A DNA stretch of 64,000 bases from Spirosomataceae bacterium TFI 002. GTDB taxonomy: Bacteria > Bacteroidota > Bacteroidia > Cytophagales > Spirosomataceae. The position numbers and the translations under genes were made by a program. This document shows, in pieces, positions 35,512 to 43,056 of the stretch. Where the stretch lies: the NCBI GenBank assembly GCA_900230115.1, contig LT907983.1:4386774-4450773 (forward strand), in the 5' to 3' direction. Position 1 is the stretch's first letter, and each line of letters starts with the position of its first letter. The notes under the pieces are model-generated. The model worked only from the letters and a program-made list of their open reading frames with translations, was not told where the DNA came from and ran no database searches.

Positions 35512-35557
35512 CAAAGGTATGTATTTTGTCCAGTTTATTAGTAAAAAAACTGGACAA
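35512..35557 (-). promoter_or_regulatory. Promoter and operator of the abiE operon
   Basis: On the minus strand TACCTTTG (plus 35512-35519) matches the -7 box TAnnTTTG, 17 bp before the abiEi start. Immediately upstream lies TTGTCCAGTTT (35526-35536), spacer 10, AAACTGGACAA (35547-35557): a perfect 11-bp inverted repeat covering the -33 area, where a bound repressor would block polymerase. Confidence 0.8.
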
Positions 35558-35732
35558 TTGTTTTGTTTTGTCTGCTGGCTTTTGACTTTGAGTGTCTTAA
35601 AAAAAGAGAAGCAAACAGGGAACTAGTTGTTAGCCATTAGTATGTCTTATTGAAAATACGAAAGAAATACCTAGCTCATTTCTAAACAAAGTAGAGCTTT
35701 AATTATTAGCATAAGACTCTTCAATTAGCTCC

Positions 35733-35993
35733 TTATGCATTTTCAAGGTCTTGCAATGTGCTAATAACAATCTCTGTATCTCCTGTACCGTAATGACCTG
35801 TAGAAGAAACATCTCTTATATTTAATTTGGGGCTTTCTATGTCATCGTACTTAATTCTTAAATAGAGTACGATTTCATTTTTACGAGTTCGTAACTCAGC
35901 ACAAACGAAGTTCTTTATACGACTAAAAGCGTGATAGTACTTTAATTCTTTCTTTTGGATACCATCACCTAAGGTAAATATGAAGCTCTCCAC
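35733..35993 (-). pseudogene. DUF5655-like C-terminal fragment of a type I restriction-associated gene
   Basis: 86 codons beginning at GTG, with no proper start: an in-frame TAA lies directly upstream. 'FTLGDGIQKKELKYYHAFSRIKNFVCAEL' and 'DVSSTGHYGTGDTEIVISTLQDLENA' match the DUF5655 module, which occurs at the end of some HsdR-type and related proteins. It directly abuts an hsdR N-terminal fragment, so the two are likely the outer ends of one deleted gene, or of two neighbours. Confidence 0.65.
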
Positions 35994-35997
35994 TTAG

Positions 35998-36145
35998 TAC
36001 TCATCTTGCCTTGTACAATCACTCTACCATCTGTAAAGTAATATTCCTCTCTTACTTGACGCATCAAATCCCAACCAGCCTTCTCAATAGCAGGATTGAT
36101 GAATTTTGTGCAAATATCACGTTCGGTAAGATTTTTCTTGTTCAT
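35998..36145 (-). pseudogene. hsdR (type I restriction endonuclease R subunit) N-terminal fragment
   Basis: From ATG 36143-36145 the minus strand encodes 'MNKKNLTERDICTKFINPAI' then 'EKAGWDLMRQVREEYYFTDGRVIVQGK'. This is the standard opening of HsdR/DEAD-type restriction subunits ('LTERDICTKYITPA...AGWD...QIREEV..TDG'). The similarity ends at about 35998, where the DUF5655 fragment begins in another frame. The nuclease and helicase domains (roughly 700 or more residues) are gone, so this is dead. Confidence 0.75.
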
Positions 36146-36444
36146 TAGTTCGTCAGAGATTTGGCGAAATGGCTTCGTGGTTGTGTGCTGGATTTATGTA
36201 AAAATAGGAGGAAAAAATGAAATTTCTAATTCAATATTGAATTGAACATCTTTTGAAGTGAAAACTATGAAATCATTATCAGTGCGGGTAAGTTGAATTG
36301 CCTTCTCCGATTAGGGAGTTCGGTTCAATTCGGAATGATTTAAGGCAAAAGTTAAGTTTTGGAGACTGATTTCTTAAAACGGTTAATTACGAATAAAATC
36401 TAGCTCTCATTTATGCACATTGAATTGGCCAATATTGACTAAAC
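36146..36444. other. Intergenic region with a 16-bp palindrome
   Basis: AATTCAATATTGAATT at 36228-36243 is a perfect 16-bp palindrome. Just before it AGGAGG (36207-36212) precedes ATG at 36217, opening a 7-codon frame that ends inside the palindrome. Strong Shine-Dalgarno sites are rare in this window. No larger gene is seen. Confidence 0.45.
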
Positions 36445-36468
36445 TTGAAACAAGATAATCGAAATGAA

Positions 36469-37578
36469 ATGATCAAATATTTTTTCAAATCATCAGCTCA
36501 AGAAGGAGAAAGTGTCAAGCTTAGCATTAACACACATGACATTTATGCTTTTCTAGTAGAGAATAAAGAGTATTTACCCAAACAGCTATACCTAGACGGC
36601 AAAAGAGTAATTAGAGATATTCTAGTTAAATATGATAGTCCAGAGGCTAAGTTCAATGCAGACAATATTGAGTACTTTAAAGGGAAATATAACCAATATA
36701 TCGGAAGGGGACTTGACAAAGGGGAGTCCAAACCTGATCTAAATTTTTTTTGCGAGCCCAATAATGACTTTATGCCACCAAGTAGCATGAGCAAAATGGC
36801 TATGGCAAATTTTGCAAAAACTGGTGAAGCATTTATTGATCTGAAAAATCCTCAAAATAATGCAGAGGGAAAATATACAAAGCATGAACTCAAAAACTTG
36901 GAAATACATAAATGGGCATATGATATTTACAGTTTCTGGCAAAGTTGTTCTCCTCCAATAGAAGAACTTTTAGAAGAATATGAATTGGCGGTGGTTTTGT
37001 ATTTGATTTTTCTTGATCCGTTTTACTTCTCCCAAAGTCACTTATGCCATCTTTTCAATCAATCTGATTTTACCAATGTAGAAAATATACTAAATGTTTT
37101 AGAAATGAAACATAGTGACACCCTAAAGCTGGGTAATTGGAAAAGAAGAATGAAGGGCTTTAAGGCAAGTGTAGAAAATGAATTAAAAAATGAGAAGGTA
37201 TTAATCGATAACAATGAGAAGGTTGAAGTTGCCAAAAAATCAGAGAATACTTTAGGTCGAAAGAAATCTAAAATACACTATGTTAGTCAGCCAATTACTA
37301 GAAGGAAAAATGATAAACTAACTTCACTTTCAACAAGGGATTCTGCTATTTTATTTAGATTGTTAAAAGAATCAAATCTCATTATTCAAGATGACCAAAT
37401 CTTATCTCAAACTGATTTGTCAAAGGCTTTAGCTTGTTTAGTGGGGTATGGAGACAAGGCAACTATGGCTGAGCTTAGCCCCAAAAGGCAAATGGAGCGA
37501 GAAAGCTTAGAAAGAATTCGTAAAGAACTTTCAAAATTAATGAGTCTGATTAGCAGTAAGTTAGCTAAATTAAACTAG
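36469..37578 (+). CDS. Uncharacterised protein of the island module
   Basis: 369 residues from ATG 36469; a TTG at 36445 would give 377. Family not recognised. What is visible: no signal peptide or membrane segment. Residues about 1-150 are mixed, with 'GKRVIRDILVKYDSPEAKFN' and an 'MPPSSMSKMAMANF' segment. About 150-240 is helical and aromatic-rich ('IHKWAYDIYSFWQ', 'YELAVVLYLIFLDPFYFSQSH'). About 240-290 is lysine-rich and likely flexible. A C-terminal helical domain ('STRDSAILFRLLKESNLIIQDDQILSQTDLSKALACLVGYG') could be DNA- or protein-binding. The stop lies inside a perfect 11-bp hairpin. It is followed by an excisionase-like HTH, an RHH-like protein and a membrane protein on the same strand. 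A role in element maintenance, replication or transfer is possible but unsupported. Confidence 0.65.
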   Translation: MIKYFFKSSAQEGESVKLSINTHDIYAFLVENKEYLPKQLYLDGKRVIRDILVKYDSPEAKFNADNIEYFKGKYNQYIGRGLDKGESKPDLNFFCEPNNDFMPPSSMSKMAMANFAKTGEAFIDLKNPQNNAEGKYTKHELKNLEIHKWAYDIYSFWQSCSPPIEELLEEYELAVVLYLIFLDPFYFSQSHLCHLFNQSDFTNVENILNVLEMKHSDTLKLGNWKRRMKGFKASVENELKNEKVLIDNNEKVEVAKKSENTLGRKKSKIHYVSQPITRRKNDKLTSLSTRDSAILFRLLKESNLIIQDDQILSQTDLSKALACLVGYGDKATMAELSPKRQMERESLERIRKELSKLMSLISSKLAKLN

Positions 37579-37600
37579 GACGATAATAATATCGTCCTAG
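37575..37600 (+). other. Perfect hairpin over the stop codon of the unknown island gene
   Basis: CTAGGACGATA-ATAA-TATCGTCCTAG: an 11-bp perfect stem with 4-nt loop; TAG at 37576-37578 is the stop. There is no T tract after it, so it may be a protein-binding or processing element rather than an intrinsic terminator. Confidence 0.65.
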
Positions 37601-37625
37601 GACAAATTTCTGTTCATGGTGAAAA

Positions 37626-37660
37626 GGTGGGGTAAGTTTGCACTGGAAATTTACCCAACC
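37626..37660 (+). promoter_or_regulatory. Inverted repeat, candidate operator upstream of the HTH gene
   Basis: GGTGGGGTAAGTTT, 7-bp spacer, AAATTTACCCAACC: 12 of 14 positions are complementary. It ends 19 bp before the ATG at 37680. The size and position fit a site for a dimeric regulator, possibly self-control by the HTH or RHH protein. Confidence 0.55.
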
Positions 37661-37679
37661 ACTAAACCACAAAAAAATA

Positions 37680-37979
37680 ATGGACAGTTTTATTTTAATT
37701 AAACCTCATGACTTAGAGGCTCTCCTAGAAAGAACATTGGAGAAAGTCATAAATAACAAGCCTCACGAAAAAGAAAATAGCCAAGATACTATTTGGTTAA
37801 AAGTTTATCAAGCCGCCGCCTACCTACAAATTCCGGAGAGTTCTATTTATCAGCTTACACACAAGAAGAAAATTAAATTCCAAAAGGTTGGGCGAGGTCT
37901 TCGTTTCCGAAAAGAAGATTTGGATGATTATGTTCTGGCAAATGTCCAATCAAAAGGGAGAAAATCTTTTCTTAATTAA
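37680..37979 (+). CDS. Excisionase/MerR-like helix-turn-helix protein
   Basis: 99 residues from ATG 37680; a TTG at 37638 gives an unlikely extension that overlaps the inverted repeat. The C-terminal half is a helix-turn-helix of the excisionase family (HTH_17): 'IWLKVYQAAAYLQIPESSIYQLTHKKKIKFQKVGRGLRFRKEDLDDYV'. Such small proteins act as recombination directionality factors or as regulators in mobile elements, often with a tyrosine recombinase. The N-terminal half ('LIKPHDLEALLERTLEKVI') is helical and may dimerise. The only recombinase seen is the dead fragment at 32.8 kb, so a function in excision would need an enzyme from elsewhere. It starts 101 bp after the unknown gene and is 15 bp before the next. 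Confidence 0.75.
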   Translation: MDSFILIKPHDLEALLERTLEKVINNKPHEKENSQDTIWLKVYQAAAYLQIPESSIYQLTHKKKIKFQKVGRGLRFRKEDLDDYVLANVQSKGRKSFLN

Positions 37980-37994
37980 AATCTACACGACATC

Positions 37995-38348
37995 ATGAAC
38001 CAAATATCCACGAAAAAAATAACGGTCGGGTTTAAGTGTGACCCTAGTCTTAAATTTCAACTGACACAAGAATCGAAAGCCTTGGGTTTAACGGTATCCG
38101 CTTACCTAGAGATGCTCGTACTACAGAGAGCCAATTTAGATGATAAACAGAATATTGAGATGATAGAAATCTTGAAAACGAGACTATCATTCTATGAAAA
38201 TTCCGAGTTAAAACATTTATTCGAAAAATATAAAGGTCAGCCTTATAAAGTTCTAGATGTAAACGGAAATAAGCAAACAAGGTACATTGGGAGTTTACAA
38301 GAGACTTTTGAGATCATTTTATCAATCTTTAAAAACAAATTACAATAA
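37995..38348 (+). CDS. Small protein with ribbon-helix-helix-like N-terminus
   Basis: 117 residues. The start 'KKITVGFKCDPSLKFQLTQESKALGLTVSAYLEMLV' has the strand-helix-helix pattern of ribbon-helix-helix (Arc/MetJ/CopG-type) DNA-binding proteins, as found in plasmid partition and mobilisation accessory factors. The remainder ('NIEMIEILKTRLSFYENSELKHLFEKYKGQPYK', 'YIGSLQETFEIILSIFKNKL') is helical with no known motif. Its last base overlaps the next ATG (38348), so it is tightly coupled to the small membrane protein. It is possibly the regulator that binds the inverted repeats in this module (inference). Confidence 0.6.
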   Translation: MNQISTKKITVGFKCDPSLKFQLTQESKALGLTVSAYLEMLVLQRANLDDKQNIEMIEILKTRLSFYENSELKHLFEKYKGQPYKVLDVNGNKQTRYIGSLQETFEIILSIFKNKLQ

Positions 38349-38674
38349 TGAATATAATTGAGCATCCATTTTTTGATAGGAAAGGAGAACCTAAATCTAT
38401 AACGAAGAGCTTAGAATTGCCTGAAAGTAACAGTTCTTCTTATAAATCTTTGCCTATTCATAGGCCTATGGCTAAGCCATTTTTTCAACCCAGATATGCA
38501 ACAGACGTTACTTTTTACAATCCTGTAGAATCCAATCGTTCTTACTCCCATTACGAGAGAGAAGATAAACCTGAGTCTTCAAATTCGATCTGGTGGATCA
38601 TAGGTTTTTTGCTACTTTCTTTGATCGGATATTCCTTGTGGCGGCACCTGGTTCCGGATAGAGACGAGGGATAG
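38348..38674 (+). CDS. Small single-pass membrane protein of the island module
   Basis: 108 residues. Polar and proline-rich for the first 75 or so ('SLPIHRPMAKPFFQPRYATDV'), then one strong C-terminal membrane span, 'SIWWIIGFLLLSLIGYSLW', followed by 'RHLVPDRDEG'. This tail-anchored layout suggests a cytoplasmic domain held at the membrane. Its ATG overlaps the upstream stop by 1 nt. No family is recognised. It is the last gene of the module, and a terminator follows within 25 bp. Confidence 0.6.
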   Translation: MNIIEHPFFDRKGEPKSITKSLELPESNSSSYKSLPIHRPMAKPFFQPRYATDVTFYNPVESNRSYSHYEREDKPESSNSIWWIIGFLLLSLIGYSLWRHLVPDRDEG

Positions 38675-38697
38675 GATGGTAGTTGTGATTGACTAAA

Positions 38698-38725
38698 GAA
38701 GAAGCTCTAAGGGCCTCTTCTTTTT
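38698..38725 (+). terminator. Rho-independent terminator of the island module
   Basis: GAAGAAGCTC / GGGCCTCTTC stem (one mismatch, one wobble), TAA loop, then TTTTT; 23 bp after the stop of the membrane-protein gene. Confidence 0.7.
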
Positions 38726-39048
38726 GTTTAGGATTGATCTCAAAGATTGAACTTCCGTTTCCAACAATTAAAAAAATCGAAACGTTAGGTTTAAATTAAA
38801 GTACCTTGGAAGTAGATTGAATATTGTAGGACACGATTTGAAAATCACTACAGAACTATGCTCAATAACTTCGACAACAGAAGTTCCAATGCTTCTGCCG
38901 TATCCTTCAATGCTAAAGTAAAAACTTTTTGGAGTAGATTTAACGAGGTAAGAAGTATCTAATTTTTCCTTTTTAGGATTAGTCAAATCAATGCTTAAGA
39001 TTTATCACCCACCAGAAATTATGCTTGATACAATCTCTATTCTGAATT

Positions 39049-39072
39049 TGTATTGCAACATGCATTGCAACA
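39049..39072. repeat. Tandem 12-bp repeat at the island edge
   Basis: TGTATTGCAACA then TGCATTGCAACA, one difference. It lies just downstream of the tRNA-Thr terminator. The gap 38726-39048 otherwise shows only a doubtful minus-strand ORF (38768-38986, TTG start, no recognised features). Confidence 0.5.
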
Positions 39073-39081
39073 TAAATAAAA

Positions 39082-39109
39082 AAGGAGTTACGATTTGTCG
39101 TAACTCCTT
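39082..39109 (-). terminator. Terminator of tRNA-Thr
   Basis: Perfect 12-bp stem AAGGAGTTACGA / TCGTAACTCCTT around a 4-nt loop. On the minus strand it is followed by TTTTTTATT. The plus strand also has a T run after the stem, so it may act in both directions. Confidence 0.8.
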
Positions 39110-39118
39110 GATTTTTTG

Positions 39119-39191
<73 letters not shown>

Positions 39192-39231
39192 CTTTTGAGT
39201 ATTAAGCCGAAGCGTTTCCTCTAAAGCGATG

Positions 39232-39262
39232 CAAAAGTATCAAGCATCATTAAATTTTGCAA
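39232..39262 (-). promoter_or_regulatory. Promoter of tRNA-Thr
   Basis: Minus-strand TTG, 20-bp spacer, TACTTTTG matches the Bacteroidota consensus TTG-N19-23-TAnnTTTG, about 40 bp before the tRNA 5' end. Confidence 0.7.
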
Positions 39263-39307
39263 GTGTTTTGAGAAAAAAATATTCAAAATAACCTAAAAAA
39301 TTATTTT

Positions 39308-41530
39308 TCATGAAGCTGCAGATATGAGCTTGATTTTCTCTTTGATCTTATCTGCTTCACTTTCAGACTTTTGTATTTTCTTTTCGTATTCGGCCTTTAA
39401 TTTGTCAGCATTTTTCGAACGACCAAAAAATTCAATATTTGTTCGTAATTGATTGATGTCATCTTCTAAAGATTTCAATTTTCTACGAAGGTCACTCTCT
39501 TGACGACGCATGGCACGAGGATCACCACCAGTTTTCATGGTAACTTCGAGCTCATTTTTAAGAAGAAGCTTTTCTTCTTCATGTCCGTCTATCTTAGAGC
39601 TAGCTTTTACATAGTTATTGATGGCGTCAATGAATCTTTTCTGAATCTTGTTCATATCTGCCCTAGGAACAAATCCCATCTCAGCAAAAGAGTTTTTGTA
39701 GCCAACGAGTTTGTTCAAGTCAACCTTACCTTCTTTAACTTCTAATTCTATTTGTTCGCAAAGAGCTTGCTTAGCCTCCAAGTTCTTTTTGTATTCGTCT
39801 AATTGCTCTTTATTAGCAGATCTTTTGATATCAAAGAAAGCATCACAGCTTTTCTTAAATCGCTTGTAGATTGATTCTTTGAATTTCTTAGGTACATGAC
39901 CAATCGTTCTCCATTTCTTTTGAAGCTCAATTACCTTATTAGTATTGTCTATAGATGTGTCTTCTTCTTTAACAAATGCTTCTACTTCTTCACAAATAGC
40001 CTCTTTTGCCTTAAGGTTGATTTCACGTTCTTTTTCTAATTCATCAAAAAACTGAGACTTATTTTTAAAGAAAGTTTTCAAGTTTTTCCAAAAATCCTTA
40101 CTTGTGGTTTTGGCTTTATCTCTAGGCATTGGGCCTTTCAATGCGTTCCATTGCTCTTGAATAGCCTGAACTTCTTTAGTTTTCTCGTTCCATTCGTTGA
40201 TACTTGTACTTGTGAAACTAAGGTATGGTTCAAGTTTAGTTACCAAAGAAGCTTTGGCATTGTAAACTTCATCCATAATGCCTTGCATCTCTTCTCCTTG
40301 AGAACGCTTCTTGTCATATATAATGTCAAAAGCAGCTTTTAATCTTTCCCAAAGCACCTCTTGTTCAGCTCGTGGTCCTGGACCAGTATGTTTATAGTCG
40401 TTGAGGTATTCATTCGCTTTTGCAAGTTTTGTATTGCTAATTTCTTCAACCTTAAGAGAAGCTGCTATTTCTTCTATTTTCTCTACTAGGCTACTTCTGA
40501 TTTCTAGGTTCTTCTTACGGTCTAGTTCCTTTAGTTCGTTCTGAATACTTCTTATATCAAAATAGCGATCGAGTAATGCGTTATACGCAGACCACAAAGA
40601 ACCATTGTGAGGAGAAGGAACATTTCCTGCTTCTTTCCATTGGTTTTGAATTTGCTTAAATGCTTCCCAGTTCTCTTTGCTTCCGCCTGTTTCTTCTTCT
40701 TCTACTACCTCTCTCAGCCTTTGAAGTAAATTTGTTTTTCTTTCAAAGTAATCCTCTCTAAGAGCATCCTGATTGCGGTAAAATTTACTTCTCTCTTCTT
40801 TAATTTGAATAATGACAGATTCAAAACGAATACTTACTTTTTCGTTTTTGAATTCAAAGCCATCTTCGTTTCCATTCTCTTTTTTGAATGCGGCTAAAGC
40901 CTCCTCTTTTTCTGTAGCAATAAGCTCGTCAAAAGATGCTTTCAGTTCTTTAGCTACATTATCTATATTTCGAACATCAGAATTTTTAATGCCCGACTTT
41001 TTGATCGCATCCAGCATTTTTTCAGCTAGAACTAAATATTCTTTTTTATCAAAACTTGTGAAGTCAATGTCTTCTTGAGTAAAGTTGTCATCTTCTTCGT
41101 CATCAATACCTTCTATGTCTTGATGTGATTTACTTTCAACAGTTTGCTCAGTTGGTTTTGCTGCGGCAGGAACTTCTGCTAGCTTCGTTTCCACAACTTC
41201 TTCAATAGCTGATTCTACTACAGGTTTTTCCACTGCAGGTGTTTCTACCTCAGTAACTTCAACTTTCTCTGAGGCGACCTTAACTGATGTAGTTTCATTA
41301 ACTACTGGTGTAGGAGTTGTGTCTGCAACGGGTTCAGCTACATTCTCTGGAGTAACACTTTCAGATTTAATTTCTATTGGTTCGCCTACTGCCTCTGTCG
41401 TTTCAGGGGTAGGAGTGGCGATGTTTTCTGGCTGAACTTCTAGTTCATTTTCGATCTTGTTTTCTTCGTTTTTGATCTCATCCGATTTATCGGCACCGTG
41501 GCTATTATTATCGGTGTTGTTTGCAGACAT
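39308..41530 (-). CDS. DUF349 repeat protein
   Basis: 740 residues. Residues about 1-150 are low complexity, rich in Glu, Pro, Thr, Val and Ala and probably disordered. From about 160 onward several DUF349 repeats follow, each with the core 'W...(G)..P....LW..F....D.FFD', for example 'WKEAGNVPSPHNGSLWSAYNALLDRYFD', 'WNALKGPMPRDKAKTTSKDFWKNLKTFFKNKSQFFDELE' and 'WRTIGHVPKKFKESIYKRFKKSCDAFFD'. The C-terminus (about 670-740) is coiled coil. DUF349 proteins are widespread in Bacteroidota; their role is unknown, with suggestions of RNA or ribosome association. No signal peptide, so cytoplasmic. Divergent from pdxH across 81 bp. Confidence 0.92.
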   Translation of the reverse strand: MSANNTDNNSHGADKSDEIKNEENKIENELEVQPENIATPTPETTEAVGEPIEIKSESVTPENVAEPVADTTPTPVVNETTSVKVASEKVEVTEVETPAVEKPVVESAIEEVVETKLAEVPAAAKPTEQTVESKSHQDIEGIDDEEDDNFTQEDIDFTSFDKKEYLVLAEKMLDAIKKSGIKNSDVRNIDNVAKELKASFDELIATEKEEALAAFKKENGNEDGFEFKNEKVSIRFESVIIQIKEERSKFYRNQDALREDYFERKTNLLQRLREVVEEEETGGSKENWEAFKQIQNQWKEAGNVPSPHNGSLWSAYNALLDRYFDIRSIQNELKELDRKKNLEIRSSLVEKIEEIAASLKVEEISNTKLAKANEYLNDYKHTGPGPRAEQEVLWERLKAAFDIIYDKKRSQGEEMQGIMDEVYNAKASLVTKLEPYLSFTSTSINEWNEKTKEVQAIQEQWNALKGPMPRDKAKTTSKDFWKNLKTFFKNKSQFFDELEKEREINLKAKEAICEEVEAFVKEEDTSIDNTNKVIELQKKWRTIGHVPKKFKESIYKRFKKSCDAFFDIKRSANKEQLDEYKKNLEAKQALCEQIELEVKEGKVDLNKLVGYKNSFAEMGFVPRADMNKIQKRFIDAINNYVKASSKIDGHEEEKLLLKNELEVTMKTGGDPRAMRRQESDLRRKLKSLEDDINQLRTNIEFFGRSKNADKLKAEYEKKIQKSESEADKIKEKIKLISAAS

Positions 41531-41611
41531 AATGTTTGTTTTATTTGAATTTGAGTAAAAATTTCATTCCTTTCTCAATAGTAATACACTAATTTTACAA
41601 AAAAGGTTGGA

Positions 41612-42253
41612 ATGAAATCTGAAGTTGCAAATTTAAGAATTAACTATTCTCTTAACGAGTTGTTGGAAGGGGATATTGAAAAAAAACCTGTTGACCAATT
41701 TTCTCGTTGGTTTTTGGAAGCTAAATCTAGCGAAATTATCGAGCCTAATGCAATGGTTTTGAGTACTGTTAGCGATAATAAACCTAAAAGTAGGGTAGTT
41801 TTGCTAAAAGGTTTTGACGAGCGTGGTTTTACGTTTTTTACCAATTATTTGAGTCACAAAGGGCAAGAATTAGCTGAAAACCCTTTCGCTTCACTCACTT
41901 TTTTCTGGGATAAGCTCCAAAGACAAGTCAGAATAGAGGGGAAGATTGAGAAATTAAGTGAGCAAGAATCTGACGAATATTTTGAATCGAGGCCCAAAGG
42001 AAGCCAGATAGGGGCATGGGTAAGTGAGCAAAGTCAGGTGATTCTTGGTCGTGAAGTTTTGGAAAATAAACAAAAAGAATTAGATCAAAAATATGATTCC
42101 AATGCTAAAGTACCACGCCCAGCACACTGGGGTGGATACTTGCTTGTAGTGGATACTATTGAGTTTTGGCAAGGAAGACCTAGCCGTTTACATGATAGGA
42201 TACGTTATCGATTGATTGAGGGGAATTGGGTGATTGATCGTTTGAGTCCATAA
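41612..42253 (+). CDS. pdxH: Pyridoxamine 5'-phosphate oxidase
   Basis: 213 residues, the normal length. FMN-binding wording is clear: 'PNAMVLSTVSDNKPKSRVVLLKGFDERGFTFFTNYLSHKGQELAENPFASLTFFW' (about 48-100), then 'RQVRIEGKIEKLSEQESDEYFESRPKGSQIGAWVS', and the conserved end 'HWGGYLLVVDTIEFWQGRPSRLHDRIRYRLIEGNWVIDRLSP' with active-site Arg and His. It makes pyridoxal 5'-phosphate from PNP or PMP using oxygen and FMN. It is complete. Its last 74 bp overlap the convergent alpha/beta-hydrolase gene. Confidence 0.95.
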   Translation: MKSEVANLRINYSLNELLEGDIEKKPVDQFSRWFLEAKSSEIIEPNAMVLSTVSDNKPKSRVVLLKGFDERGFTFFTNYLSHKGQELAENPFASLTFFWDKLQRQVRIEGKIEKLSEQESDEYFESRPKGSQIGAWVSEQSQVILGREVLENKQKELDQKYDSNAKVPRPAHWGGYLLVVDTIEFWQGRPSRLHDRIRYRLIEGNWVIDRLSP

Positions 42254-43052
42254 CTCCGTTTAAGAATTGTAGAATTGCATTATTTACAAATTCTGGAGCT
42301 TCCAATGTTGAGGTGTGCCCGCTATTTGGAATCACTTTCAATTCAGAATGTGGTATCTCCTTTTGGATCATTTCGGATTTTGGTAATGGGGCCGGTTTAT
42401 CTTGATCACCTACCAGAATGAGCGTTGGGCACTTTATTTTGTGCAGCTCATGTAAGACTGGTTTTCTGTAAATTACACCTTCTACGGCCTTTACAATGTA
42501 TCTTCTACTGTTCTCTCTCAACTTTTTTAAGTAAATGTCAGCCTCCCATTTTCTTTCAGGGTTTTTCAAAAAAGAATCTCCAAACATAAGTTTGAGAACA
42601 TCTTTTTGTACTGGCCAAAAACCTATATACTTAACGATAATGTTTAAAAGTTTGTATTGTTTTATATTTTCCTTTGGTTCTTCGTCTGCGGATGTTTCAA
42701 GTAAAACAAGGGATTTAATGAGTCTCGGATTCCTCGCGGCTAACCTTTGACCCACATAGCCCCCCATACTTAACCCAGCGAAATGCACGGGTTTTCCATT
42801 ATTGAGTTTTGTAATTAGTTCCACAGCATCTTCATAAAGGGAGTCCATATCGTAGCCACCTTGTGTTCCTTCGGTGCGTCCTTGTCCCCTGTGATCATAT
42901 GTGATTACTCTATAAAACGGTTTTAGAGCTTCCACCTGAAGTCGAAACATCCAGCCGCTCCATAATAAGCCATGCGAAAATACAATGGTTTCTTTACCTC
43001 TCATTGTATCTTCATAATGATACGATGCTCCTCTTATGTTGATATATGGCAT
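42180..43052 (-). CDS. Alpha/beta hydrolase with a run-on C-terminal tail
   Basis: 290 residues. Hydrolase fold: 'IVFSHGLLWSGWMF' (oxyanion region), 'YDHRGQGRTEG', nucleophile elbow 'FAGLSMGGYVGQRLA' with the Ser in G-L-S-M-G, acid 'LVGDQDKPAPL' and final 'IPNSGHTSTLEAPEFV' with the catalytic His. No signal peptide. The fold should end near 'AILQFLNGV'; the last 23 or so residues ('DSNDQSPNSPQS...') are encoded antisense to the conserved end of pdxH and look non-natural, suggesting loss of an original stop codon. It starts 4 bp after the stop of the upstream SPT-like gene, so they are co-transcribed. Substrate is unknown; an ester or lactone hydrolase is possible. Confidence 0.88.
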   Translation of the reverse strand: MPYINIRGASYHYEDTMRGKETIVFSHGLLWSGWMFRLQVEALKPFYRVITYDHRGQGRTEGTQGGYDMDSLYEDAVELITKLNNGKPVHFAGLSMGGYVGQRLAARNPRLIKSLVLLETSADEEPKENIKQYKLLNIIVKYIGFWPVQKDVLKLMFGDSFLKNPERKWEADIYLKKLRENSRRYIVKAVEGVIYRKPVLHELHKIKCPTLILVGDQDKPAPLPKSEMIQKEIPHSELKVIPNSGHTSTLEAPEFVNNAILQFLNGVMDSNDQSPNSPQSIDNVSYHVNG

Positions 43053-43056
43053 AATT

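Noticed and set aside
38768..38986. 72-codon minus-strand ORF next to tRNA-Thr
   Set aside because: It starts at TTG, has no recognisable motif, and the upstream frame has stops. Possibly a remnant, but not supported as a gene.
32675..39118. CRISPR array among the island repeats
   Set aside because: Repeats are too short, irregular and without uniform spacers; no cas genes are present.
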